From Streptomyces populi (GTDB lineage: Bacteria > Actinomycetota > Actinomycetes > Streptomycetales > Streptomycetaceae), in assembly GCF_002911015.1 (NCBI RefSeq), contig NZ_KZ626890.1:1-59160 (forward strand): a DNA stretch of 59,160 nucleotides, given 5' to 3'. The position numbers and the translations under genes are program-made. Below the pieces are notes generated by a model that did no database searches, was not told the origin of the DNA, and worked only from the letters and a program-made list of their open reading frames with translations. Shown piece by piece: positions 33,630 through 41,623 of this stretch (position 1 is the stretch's first letter; the number at the start of each line of letters is the position of its first letter).

Positions 33630-34726
33630 CGGTGCACCCGTGCGAGGACGGAGTCCCGCTCGTCGAGGTCCCGTACCTCCTGGCTCACGTCGTCCAGGTA
33701 GTCGGCGACGTCGAGGTAGGACCTCACCAGCCGCACCTCCACGTACGGAAGGCCGTGGCTCAGGCAGTACTCCTTGATCAGGGGCTGGGCCCGGTGCAGG
33801 TTCCGCCGCGGCATCGACGGGAACAGGTGGTGCTCGATCTGGTAGTTGAGCCCCCCGTAGAAGAAGTGCGTGATCCGGCTGGGGAGCAGGTTGCGCGAGG
33901 TGACCACCTGGCGGGTGATCCAGTCCAGTTCCTCCTTCGCCCCGTCCCGCACGGGCAGGCCCTTGTGGTTCGGCGCGAACAGCAGACCCATGTAGAAGCC
34001 GAACAGGGCCTGGTGGACCACGATGAACGCGAGGGCCTTGCCCGGCGGCAGCACCCAGAACACGGCGGCGAAGTAGCACACCAGATGGAGGCTGAGCAGG
34101 CCCAGGTCGGCCGCCTTGTAGCGCTTGAGCGCGCCCTTGCGGGCCGCGACGTACCCCGACAGGTGCAGCCGCAGCCCCTCCATCATGATCAGCACGTAGA
34201 ACATCCACGCCTGGTGGCGCACGATGAACCGGCCCGCGGGACCGGTCCGCTTGCCCCGGTGCGTGCTCGAGAAGATGACCTGGCGGCGCGTGATGTCCGG
34301 GTCGAGCGAGAGGTGGTTGGGGAAGTTGTGGTGCCGTGTGTGATGCCCCACCCACCAGCCGAAACTGACGCCGGTCAGCAGGTTCCCGTGGAGGTAGCCG
34401 ACGACGTCGCTCGCCTTGCGGGTCCGGAAGATCTGCCGGTGGCCCGCGTCGTGCCCCAGCAGATCGGTCTGGGCGAAGCAGAACGCGAGGAGCACCGCGG
34501 TCGCCAGCTGCCACCAGCTGTCGCCGATCCACGCGAACAGGGCCCAGGCCGCGGTCAGCAGCAGCAGGTTGAAGGCGATCTTGTAGACGTAGTAGACGGG
34601 CTGCTGGTCCATCAGACCGGCGGCTTTCACCAGCCGGGTGACCTCTTCGTAGTCGGCCGCCTCGGCCTCGGCGGGGCCCGGAGAGCCGGCACCGCGCGGG
34701 TCGGCGCCGCCGTTCAAGCGCGTCAT
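33626..34726 (-). CDS. Membrane fatty-acyl desaturase
   Basis: A 366-residue integral membrane diiron desaturase. Three histidine boxes: HDAGH, HHTRHHNFPNH and QIEHHLFPSMPR. The Gln-start third box is that of front-end and actinobacterial acyl-lipid/acyl-CoA desaturases. Several membrane segments surround the boxes. The start MTRLNGGADP overlaps the diiron gene stop (ATGA). In this cluster it may install a double bond in the alkyl chain, as in the alkenyl chains of elaiomycin-type azoxy compounds. A general membrane-lipid role is less likely given its position in the operon. Confidence 0.9.
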   Translation of the reverse strand: MTRLNGGADPRGAGSPGPAEAEAADYEEVTRLVKAAGLMDQQPVYYVYKIAFNLLLLTAAWALFAWIGDSWWQLATAVLLAFCFAQTDLLGHDAGHRQIFRTRKASDVVGYLHGNLLTGVSFGWWVGHHTRHHNFPNHLSLDPDITRRQVIFSSTHRGKRTGPAGRFIVRHQAWMFYVLIMMEGLRLHLSGYVAARKGALKRYKAADLGLLSLHLVCYFAAVFWVLPPGKALAFIVVHQALFGFYMGLLFAPNHKGLPVRDGAKEELDWITRQVVTSRNLLPSRITHFFYGGLNYQIEHHLFPSMPRRNLHRAQPLIKEYCLSHGLPYVEVRLVRSYLDVADYLDDVSQEVRDLDERDSVLARVHR

Positions 34727-35682
34727 ATCGCCTCCTCCAGCCCCATGTAGGCGAGCCGGGAACGCTGCATGCGCTGCGCCCACTCCTGGCCGGTCGCCAT
34801 CCGTTCCTCGATCGTGGTGTCGGCGAGCCTGCGACCGGGCCACACCTCGTAGTCGCCCAGCAGCTCGCCGTGCTGCTCGATGCCCTGCTGGAAGAGCTTC
34901 TCCCGGTTGAGCACCATGTCCTCGACCGGCAGCCGTTCCCACAACCGGTATCCCTCCCGCAGCAGTTCGAGGACCCGCGGCCTGTCCCCGGGGTTCCTGA
35001 GCAGGTGCTCGCGGACGATGGCGCTGCCCACCGTCAGGTGCCTGATCTCGTCGATGCCCGCGCCGCGCTCGATGTCCGCCGCGGCCGGGTCGAAGGCGCG
35101 CCACTTGCGCTCGCTCAGCTCCGCCGCCGGTGCCAGCACGCCCTCGACCAGCACGGTCAGGACCAGTACGCCGCCGATGAAGTCCCCGCGCTCACGCAGG
35201 GAACGGAGCCCGAACTCCTCCAGCGGGACCAGGACCGCATCCCGGTCGGCCGCCGCGAGCCGCTCGATGGTCCCCCACAACTCGCTCTTCTCCACTCCCA
35301 GTTGCAGCAGGTGACTGCGGAACACCATGGCGTGCCGCGCCTCGTCGAGGAGTTGGGTGGAGTAGAACTCGAGGGTTTCGTTGTCCGGGGCGAGCGCCAC
35401 CATGTAGGCGATGGCCCGGGTCGCCTTCTCCTCCGCGATGGAGCGGAACGCCAACTCCTGTGTGAGCGCACTGTTCAGCGGGCCGGGCTCCCTCATCACG
35501 GGATGGGGACGGACGTCGGCGGCGTGACCGAGCACGTTGCCCCGCAGAGTGCCCTGCGGTACCGCGGCCAGCCAGTACTGCAGATCGCACGACGCCGGGG
35601 TCAGGTCGAGCTCGATGGCTCCGTCCACCAGCGACGGAGCGCGATCCCAGTCGGCCTCCGCAGGGAAGTTCGCAAAAGCCAT
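34723..35682 (-). CDS. Ferritin-like diiron protein, second copy (possible N-N bond enzyme)
   Basis: A 319-residue helical protein with a full diiron ligand set: Glu in IAEEKATRAI, ExxH in LDEARHAMVF, Glu in VLVEGVLAP and ExxH in IDEIRHLTVG. It differs from the first diiron protein in length and context. It is sandwiched between the flavin reductase and the desaturase and co-translated with them. Azoxy clusters of the valanimycin group carry a ferritin-like protein thought to help form the N-N bond (I recall VlmB, not checked), and this is my candidate for that role. Start MAFANFPAEA follows AAAGGGA. Confidence 0.78.
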   Translation of the reverse strand: MAFANFPAEADWDRAPSLVDGAIELDLTPASCDLQYWLAAVPQGTLRGNVLGHAADVRPHPVMREPGPLNSALTQELAFRSIAEEKATRAIAYMVALAPDNETLEFYSTQLLDEARHAMVFRSHLLQLGVEKSELWGTIERLAAADRDAVLVPLEEFGLRSLRERGDFIGGVLVLTVLVEGVLAPAAELSERKWRAFDPAAADIERGAGIDEIRHLTVGSAIVREHLLRNPGDRPRVLELLREGYRLWERLPVEDMVLNREKLFQQGIEQHGELLGDYEVWPGRRLADTTIEERMATGQEWAQRMQRSRLAYMGLEEAI

Positions 35683-35684
35683 GG

Positions 35685-36236
35685 TCAGTCCCTTTCTACA
35701 GGCATGAGGGCGGGCAGCTGATGCAACTCGCCGGCGAAGTTGAGCAGGGGAGCGCCACTGCCCGGTACCGCCCGGTCGACCCTGGCCAGCAGCAGGTCGT
35801 GATCGCCCACCGGAACGGTGCGCTGCACACTGCACACCAGCCAGCCGAACGCGCCGCGCAGCACGGGAACGCCGTCCTCCGTCCGGCCGGCCCAGGCGCC
35901 GGGATCCAGCTGGTCGACACCCGTGGCACGCCGCCTGCGGGCGAAGTGCCGGGCCAGCTGCTCCTGGCGGGAGCCCAGCACGTTGGCGACGAAGGCCGAG
36001 GTGCCGAGGAGCGACCGCAGGGCACGGCTGGTGCGCCGCAGCGCGACCGAGACCATGGGCGGCTCGACGGACGCGAGGGCCAGCGTGCTGACCGTGACGC
36101 CCTGCACGTCCGCCTCGCCGCCGCAGGTCAGCACCACGACTCCCGTGGCCAGCCGGTGCGCCGTACCACCGGACGGCTCGGCCGCCGGGCCGGGCGGCCA
36201 GACCCTGAGCAGCCGGTCGGCGGCCGTGCTGGTCAC
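35685..36236 (-). CDS. Flavin reductase (VlmR-like) of a two-component monooxygenase
   Basis: A 183-residue flavin-reductase-like FMN-binding protein with GTG start overlapping the membrane-protein stop (GTGA). The family pattern is visible: RLATGVVVLTCGGEADVQGV, VSTLALASVEPPMVSVALRR and the SAFVANVLGSRQEQLARHFA segment. It would reduce FMN or FAD with NAD(P)H and hand it to an oxygenase. The natural partner is the acyl-CoA-dehydrogenase-fold N-hydroxylase at 38560-39696, as VlmR serves VlmH. Confidence 0.86.
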   Translation of the reverse strand: MTSTAADRLLRVWPPGPAAEPSGGTAHRLATGVVVLTCGGEADVQGVTVSTLALASVEPPMVSVALRRTSRALRSLLGTSAFVANVLGSRQEQLARHFARRRRATGVDQLDPGAWAGRTEDGVPVLRGAFGWLVCSVQRTVPVGDHDLLLARVDRAVPGSGAPLLNFAGELHQLPALMPVERD

Positions 36237-36760
36237 AGAGATCCCGTCCGCAGCGACCGCGCGGACCGCGCCGGCCGTACGTCGTCGGCGGAGGCCTCGA
36301 ACTCGCTCCGGAAGCGCCGGTACGCCGGATGCGTCTCCGGTTCGAAACTCAGGGCGAAGGGCTTGAGGAAGTTCCCGAACAGCGCGCGGTCGCCGAACAG
36401 GTGGATGGGCAGGGCCAGCAGGGCCCACTCGAATCCCCACACCGAGATCCACACCAGGGCGACCAGCCCCTGCGTCACCAGGCTGTGCATCACGTTGTAC
36501 AGGACGAAGTAGACCTTCGGGATCTCGGTGCCGCCGGCCTTGCCCGCGGCCTTGTCCCTGTTGTGGGCGCGGTGGTACCGGTAGGCACCGGGGAGATAGC
36601 CGATCAGGTCGATGTAGACGAAGAGCGCGACGGCGGGTATCCAGCGCACGTCGCCGAGGTGCGCGAAGAACAGCACCACCGACACCAGCAGCCCCAGCCC
36701 GTACTCCGCGCGGACCAGCCACGCGGTGGTGCCGGTCATGAACAGGTTCTTGGTGTCCAT
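36233..36760 (-). CDS. Small integral membrane protein of the azoxy operon
   Basis: A 175-residue protein with three or four hydrophobic segments (about 12-35, 41-60 and 78-115) and a conserved-looking YHRAHNRDKAAG loop containing His residues. No known domain recognised. It is translationally coupled to the SRPBCC gene before it and the flavin reductase after it. The valanimycin cluster also encodes an uncharacterised membrane protein, VlmO, and this could be its equivalent; that link is inference. The His-rich loop could bind metal. Confidence 0.65.
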   Translation of the reverse strand: MDTKNLFMTGTTAWLVRAEYGLGLLVSVVLFFAHLGDVRWIPAVALFVYIDLIGYLPGAYRYHRAHNRDKAAGKAGGTEIPKVYFVLYNVMHSLVTQGLVALVWISVWGFEWALLALPIHLFGDRALFGNFLKPFALSFEPETHPAYRRFRSEFEASADDVRPARSARSLRTGSL

Positions 36761-37239
36761 CAGAGCGACCCCGCCAGCGCCTCTGCGACCGCCTCGTCGC
36801 CGATCACGGCGGCGCCGGTGAACAGTCCGCTGACGATACGGGCGATGGTCTCCTTGAATACCTTGACCGCGACCGGGTCCAGGATCCCGGCCAGGCTCGG
36901 GATGCCGAAGTCGAACTCGGCGTCGAAATCCACGCGGCAGCCCGCGCCCTCGCGGGAGACGCGCCAGGATCCGGTGAACGACTCGAAGTCGCCGTCCAGT
37001 TGGGAGAAGAGGATGGTCAGGGCGGCCCGGTCGAAGCGGTCCTCCTCGGTCCAGCTCAGGATTCCGTTGCGGAAGTACACCTCCCAGTCGCTCGTCTCCT
37101 CCTCGGCGCTGACCTCGTGCACGGTCACCGACCGGACCACCGGGACGAGTTCGGGGTAGCCGGCGAAGTGACGCACCCGGTCGAAGACCGCGCCCGGATC
37201 GTGTTCCCGCACGGCAAGAGCCACATGAACGCTACGCAT
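36760..37239 (-). CDS. SRPBCC (START/cyclase-like) protein
   Basis: A 159-residue protein with the helix-grip fold pattern of SRPBCC/RatA-type coenzyme Q-binding and polyketide cyclase proteins: DPGAVFDRVRHFAGYPELVP, then WEVYFRNGILSWTEEDRFD and the C-terminal helix FKETIARIVSGLFT. Such proteins bind hydrophobic ligands in a cavity. It overlaps the aminotransferase stop by 8 bases and the membrane-protein start by one. It may hold the hydrophobic alkylamine or N-N intermediate. Confidence 0.78.
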   Translation of the reverse strand: MRSVHVALAVREHDPGAVFDRVRHFAGYPELVPVVRSVTVHEVSAEEETSDWEVYFRNGILSWTEEDRFDRAALTILFSQLDGDFESFTGSWRVSREGAGCRVDFDAEFDFGIPSLAGILDPVAVKVFKETIARIVSGLFTGAAVIGDEAVAEALAGSL

Positions 37240-38551
37240 GAACCGGTCCACCTTCGGAAGTCGGAACGTACCGGGCCGCCTGCGCACGGCAGGCCCTGTC
37301 GAATGCCTCGCACAGGAAGGACACCTCCGCCGCGTCGAGGACGGCGGGCGGGGTCAGGCGCAGCACCAGGTGCGAGTTGAGCGAGTGGTTGGCGATGACA
37401 CCCTGCGAGACCAGTTCGATCAGCAGGTCGCCGGGGATGCCCGGCTCGCGGAACTCGAAGCCCAGCAGCAGTCCGCGCCCGCGCACGTCGCGGACCGCGT
37501 CGCCGAAGTGCTCCCGGACCGTGTCGCCCAGGGTCCGCAGCAGTTGGGCACCGAGGTCGCGGGAGCGTTCGACCAGGCCTTCCTCCTTGATGGCCGTGAT
37601 CGCGCCGCGTGCGGCGGCCATGGCGATGGGGACCCCGGAGAACGTGGACGTGTGGAGATAGGGGTCACGGTCGAAGACGGAGAAGGCGCGCGGTGTGGCC
37701 ACCACCGCGGACACCGGGATCACACCCCCGCTGAGCCCCTTGCCCACGAGCAGCGCGTCGGGCGTGACGCCCTCCCGGTCCGCCCCGAACCAGGTGCCCA
37801 GCCGGCCGAGGCCGGTCTGCACCTCGTCCAGGACGAAGAACGCGCCGTGGCGCGTGCAGGCCCTCTGCACCGCGCGCAGATAGCCGTCGGGCGGCAGGAC
37901 GACGCCCGCCTCTCCCTGGACGGGCTCGACGACGACGCAGCCCCGGCCCGGAATGGTGGCGAGCAGCTCGTCCAGCGCCTCCGCGTCACCGAACGGAACA
38001 TGGTGCACATCGGGCAGCAGGGGCCGGAACGGGGCCTGGAACACGTCCTTCCCGGTGAGGCTGAGCGCCCCCATGGTCTTGCCGTGGTAGCCGTCGTACG
38101 TGGCCACCAGATGGTCCCTGCCGTGCGTCCGGGCCATCTTGATCGCGGTCTCCACGGCCTCCGCGCCGGAACCGGCGAAGTGGACGCGCTCCAGACCGGC
38201 CGGGACCACCTCGACCAGGGCGTCCGCCGCCAGGGCCGCCTGCGGTTCGAGGAGGACCCGCGTGGCCACGGGATTGCGGTGCAACTGCTCCTCGACCAGA
38301 CGTACGACGGTCGGGTGCCGTGAGCCGAGCAGCAGTACCCCGTAGCCACCGCAGTTGAGGATGCGCCTGCCCTCGGCGGTGATCACCCAGGCGCCCCGCG
38401 ACTCCAGTTCGACGTGCCCGCCGAACATCTCGCCCAGGACCGCCCGGCCCTTGTTGAGCCGGGTCCGGTACAGGGCCCCGAGGGCGCTTCGGTCGTACGC
38501 CCGTCCGTCGTCCCCCGCGGGCGGCGCGGCGGGTACCGATGCCGTGTTCAT
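37232..38551 (-). CDS. Class III aminotransferase
   Basis: A 439-residue PLP enzyme of the ornithine/acetylornithine aminotransferase family: GSGAEAVETAIKMART (phosphate loop), YDGYHGKTMGALSLTG, D242 in FVLDEVQTGLGR, and the Schiff-base K271 in LLVGKGLSGG. Paired with the aldehyde dehydrogenase at 39713-41443 it could convert a fatty aldehyde to a primary alkylamine, the substrate of the N-hydroxylase gene only 8 bp upstream. The valanimycin pathway instead makes its amine by valine decarboxylation, so this would be a different amine source. Confidence 0.86.
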   Translation of the reverse strand: MNTASVPAAPPAGDDGRAYDRSALGALYRTRLNKGRAVLGEMFGGHVELESRGAWVITAEGRRILNCGGYGVLLLGSRHPTVVRLVEEQLHRNPVATRVLLEPQAALAADALVEVVPAGLERVHFAGSGAEAVETAIKMARTHGRDHLVATYDGYHGKTMGALSLTGKDVFQAPFRPLLPDVHHVPFGDAEALDELLATIPGRGCVVVEPVQGEAGVVLPPDGYLRAVQRACTRHGAFFVLDEVQTGLGRLGTWFGADREGVTPDALLVGKGLSGGVIPVSAVVATPRAFSVFDRDPYLHTSTFSGVPIAMAAARGAITAIKEEGLVERSRDLGAQLLRTLGDTVREHFGDAVRDVRGRGLLLGFEFREPGIPGDLLIELVSQGVIANHSLNSHLVLRLTPPAVLDAAEVSFLCEAFDRACRAQAARYVPTSEGGPVHA

Positions 38552-38559
38552 GGTCCTCC

Positions 38560-39696
38560 TCAGGACAGCCGCAGCGGTCGGCCCTCGACGTGCTCGAGGA
38601 AGGGGCCGACGAAGCCGGCGCGGGACGGGGGGTGGAAGGAGAGACCGTGCGACGAGGCGGCCAGGTAGGCGACGTCCGAGGACTCGATGAACGCCATGCC
38701 CCCGAGCGCCTCGACGGCCTGGCGCACCGTCTCGCCGAGCGCGTCCTGGCAGCCGAAGCGAGCCAGCAGGGCCTTGCCGAGGGCGACGTTGCCCGTCTCG
38801 CCGTCCATGATCATGCGAGCCGTGCCCTCCAGCAGGAGCATGGCCGACTCCAGGCGCGCGACCAGCCGGGCGCGATCGGAGTCGCTGCCGCGCCCACGGG
38901 CCACCACCCGCTCCACGAGCGCGCTGGCGATCCCCACGTACGAGGCGGAGATGAGCAGCGCGAACCAGATGAAGCCGACCGTCTGCAACTCGTCGAGCTC
39001 GCCGGCGTCACCCAACTCGGTCCGCATGACCTGTTGTTCGTCGACGAACACGTCGGTGAGCCGGACCTCGTCGCTCTCCGCGCCGGCCAGCGCCCAACTC
39101 GACCAGAACGGGTGCACGGTGATGCCCTCGGCCGCCCGGGGCACGAGCAGCACCGCCATGTCGCCGCCGCCGTCCTCGCGGGGGAGGGCCACGCTCGCGG
39201 TGAGCAGGTCCATCGACCGGGACAGGCTGCACGGCTTCTTCGCGCCGTTGATCGTGTAGCCGCCGTCGGCGGCCCGGGCGGTCATCGTGGGAGAGAGGAT
39301 CCCGCTGCCCGGCCGTCCCTCCGCGAAGCCGGAGGCCACCAGGAGGTTCTGCGAGCTGATGCCTTCCAGGAGCGCCCACTCCACGCCGCTGCTCTGCAGG
39401 CTGTCGGCGAGGGTGAAGAGCGTCGCCACCGAGAAGTGGTGCATGGTGGTCGCCACGGCCAGGGACGGGGCCGACGCCGCGAGGGCACGGGTCGCCTCGA
39501 GTGCCTGGAGCGGGCTGGCGCCCGCGCCGGCATAGGTCTTGGGGATCACCAGGCCGGGACCGGCGTGGGAACGGAAGAGATCGATCGCCGGGCTGCCCGG
39601 CCGCTCCAGCTCGGTCAGCGGGATGTCGTCGAGCCTGCCCAGGAGCCCGGGCAGGAAGGCCTCACAGGTCGAACGTGCTGCGTCGAGTGAATGCAC
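38560..39696 (-). CDS. Acyl-CoA-dehydrogenase-fold amine N-hydroxylase (VlmH-like)
   Basis: A 378-residue protein of the acyl-CoA dehydrogenase superfamily. Unlike the dehydrogenase at 22233-23366 it lacks the C-terminal GTSEIQ block and instead ends SSHGLSFHPPSRAGFVGPFL, the arrangement of flavin-dependent monooxygenases such as DszC and isobutylamine N-hydroxylase VlmH. A flavin reductase is in the same operon, and the aminotransferase gene follows after 8 bp. I infer N-hydroxylation of an alkylamine to the alkylhydroxylamine that accepts the aminoacyl group. Confidence 0.8.
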   Translation of the reverse strand: MHSLDAARSTCEAFLPGLLGRLDDIPLTELERPGSPAIDLFRSHAGPGLVIPKTYAGAGASPLQALEATRALAASAPSLAVATTMHHFSVATLFTLADSLQSSGVEWALLEGISSQNLLVASGFAEGRPGSGILSPTMTARAADGGYTINGAKKPCSLSRSMDLLTASVALPREDGGGDMAVLLVPRAAEGITVHPFWSSWALAGAESDEVRLTDVFVDEQQVMRTELGDAGELDELQTVGFIWFALLISASYVGIASALVERVVARGRGSDSDRARLVARLESAMLLLEGTARMIMDGETGNVALGKALLARFGCQDALGETVRQAVEALGGMAFIESSDVAYLAASSHGLSFHPPSRAGFVGPFLEHVEGRPLRLS

Positions 39697-39712
39697 GAGA
39701 GCTCGCGCCTCC

Positions 39713-41443
39713 TCACGGTTGGTGATCGTTGGGGTGGACCGACGCGGGAGCGCTGCGCGAACCGTTCCTCTGCAGGGCCTTCCACCGCCCGAAGACCGCG
39801 TCCCGGGGCCTGGATCCGGAGCTGATGCTGACGCCCTGGAGGTGGCTCGTGCGCAGGATCGGGTAGTTGGCCTCGCCGAAGACGCCGCCGGTCAGACCGG
39901 TTCCGCCGTGGGTGGGCAGATAGGGGAGAAAGCCGATGTGCGAGTCGTTGATCTTCAGCAGTCCGCCGGTGCGGATCCGGGCGAGGAAGGTGTCGACCAC
40001 CGTCGACGACGCCGCCCACAGCGAATTGCGCAGGCCGTACTCGTTGCTGTTCATGTACTCGACGAAGCGCTCCAGGAGGACCTCGTCCGGGGCGGGCTCC
40101 GCCACGACGAGGGGCAGCAGGGGAAAGAACGTCTCGTGCCGTACGGCGTCGACCTCGCGTGCGCCCTCGAGGCCGCGCACCACCACGACGGTCGGTTCGA
40201 GGAAGATGCCGGCGGCGTCGCGGGTCTCGTCGGCCTGCATGGCGTGGCCGCCGCAGGCGAGTTCGGCGCCCTTGTCCAGGGCGTCGCGCAGGCAGCTGAA
40301 GAACTTCTCGTTGCGCAGCACGGGGGTGAGCAGCACGTCCTCCTCGCCCGGCCGGCCGGGGCGGATGTGGCCGATCTGACGGATCAGCCGTGCGACGAGA
40401 CCGTCGGCGACATCGGGATGCACGACCACCTGGTTGGGGATCATGCAGAGCTGGCCCGAGCCGTAGAAGCTCTCCGTCAACGCCTCGGCCGCCAGGTCGA
40501 GGTCGGCGTCCTTCCAGACCACGACCACGTCGTTGCCCGCGAGTTCGAGGATCGGCTTCTTCCCGGCGGCGATGCAGCGTTCCTGGAACCGGACGCCGTT
40601 CTCGCTGCTGCCGAAGTACATGATGTCGTCGACATGGGGGCTGTCCACCCACGCGGACAGCATCGGCGCGGGGTCGCCGCACACCACGTTGAGCGTGCCG
40701 GGCGGTGCCCCGACCTCCTCCAGTACGGGCCTCACCACCTCGTGCAGGACGTACATCACGCCGAGAGGAGCGCTTCGCGGGGCGCGCACGACCAGGGAGT
40801 TGCCGGCCATGACGGAGGTGACGCCCAGCAGGGCGCTGGAGAGGGGAGCGTTGTGGGGAGGGTTCAGGCACACCACACCGTCCGGGAGGCGGCGGATCTG
40901 GATGCGCCGTTCGCCCTGCCGGAACTCCTGGTGCATCTGCGCGTGGTAGAAGCCCACCGACTCCGGACCGAAGCACTCCAGCATTCCCGAGACCTGCCAG
41001 CGGGCCAGGGCGAGCGGATGCCCCTCGGACACCAGGATCCGGGTGATCTCCTCGGCGCGCTCGGACAGCCTCCGCCGCAGCAGCTCGCCGACCTTGTCCA
41101 GTCGCGTCTCCAGAGGGAAGGCCGCCCAGGCCGGCGCCGCCGCCGCGGCGGCTTCCAGCGCCGCCTCGACCGTCGGCCGGTCGGCCTTCGCCACACGGCC
41201 GACGATGCTCGGCGGCAGGGAGTCGGGTGTGATGCGCCCCTGCTCCAGCTTCCGCTTGAGCGACAGACTCGCGAACGCGTCGTCCAGTAATACCGAGGAA
41301 TCCACGACATAGACCCAGGAGTCGCTTTCGTGGTCCTGCCCGCCCACGTAGGAGGAATAGGACCTGAAGGATGTCCGGCTTTCTCGTGCCGGACTGGGCG
41401 GCGTCGGATCCGGGAGGGACAACTGCGTGATCCCCACTCTCAC
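39713..41443 (-). CDS. Aldehyde dehydrogenase-family enzyme
   Basis: A 576-residue ALDH, longer than usual (about 490) because of an N-terminal extension of about 85 residues before the Rossmann part. Catalytic E300 (ILELAGNDVV) and C333 (GSGQLCMIPNQ) are present. It is the first gene of the 15-gene minus operon, downstream of the SARP heptamers. I infer conversion of an activated fatty acyl group to the aldehyde for the class III aminotransferase, although ALDHs more often run in the oxidative direction. Some homologues act on acyl-CoA or acyl-ACP. Confidence 0.82.
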   Translation of the reverse strand: MRVGITQLSLPDPTPPSPARESRTSFRSYSSYVGGQDHESDSWVYVVDSSVLLDDAFASLSLKRKLEQGRITPDSLPPSIVGRVAKADRPTVEAALEAAAAAAPAWAAFPLETRLDKVGELLRRRLSERAEEITRILVSEGHPLALARWQVSGMLECFGPESVGFYHAQMHQEFRQGERRIQIRRLPDGVVCLNPPHNAPLSSALLGVTSVMAGNSLVVRAPRSAPLGVMYVLHEVVRPVLEEVGAPPGTLNVVCGDPAPMLSAWVDSPHVDDIMYFGSSENGVRFQERCIAAGKKPILELAGNDVVVVWKDADLDLAAEALTESFYGSGQLCMIPNQVVVHPDVADGLVARLIRQIGHIRPGRPGEEDVLLTPVLRNEKFFSCLRDALDKGAELACGGHAMQADETRDAAGIFLEPTVVVVRGLEGAREVDAVRHETFFPLLPLVVAEPAPDEVLLERFVEYMNSNEYGLRNSLWAASSTVVDTFLARIRTGGLLKINDSHIGFLPYLPTHGGTGLTGGVFGEANYPILRTSHLQGVSISSGSRPRDAVFGRWKALQRNGSRSAPASVHPNDHQP

Positions 41444-41508
41444 TCCCTGCTGTCGCTGTTCTCTTTCCCGTCGGATGCTCCGAAGTTCTCCAGACCCTCG
41501 CAGCGGCC

Positions 41509-41548
41509 ACTGAAAAAGCGCTGACAGCCCGCTGAAACGGCCCTGTCA
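41509..41548. promoter_or_regulatory. SARP-type operator: four heptamers with 11-bp period
   Basis: ACTGAAA at 41509, GCTGACA at 41520, GCTGAAA at 41531 and CCTGTCA at 41542 are direct heptamer repeats, each separated by 4 bp, so starts are exactly 11 bp apart. This is the classic SARP binding layout. They sit in the 180-bp region between the ALDH gene (minus, heads the 15-gene operon) and the VlmA-like gene (plus). The cluster's own SARP gene lies 1.1 kb away. Confidence 0.8.
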
Positions 41549-41623
41549 GAAGCGTTGCCGAGGAAATCACTACGCTGCTCACCCAGTTGGCGCGGCGAGG
41601 TGACGTGAAGGGACGGTTCCTCC

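Noticed and set aside
38560..39696. Ordinary beta-oxidation acyl-CoA dehydrogenase
   Set aside because: The C-terminal GTSEIQ block is missing and the end resembles flavin-dependent monooxygenases; the operon also carries a flavin reductase.
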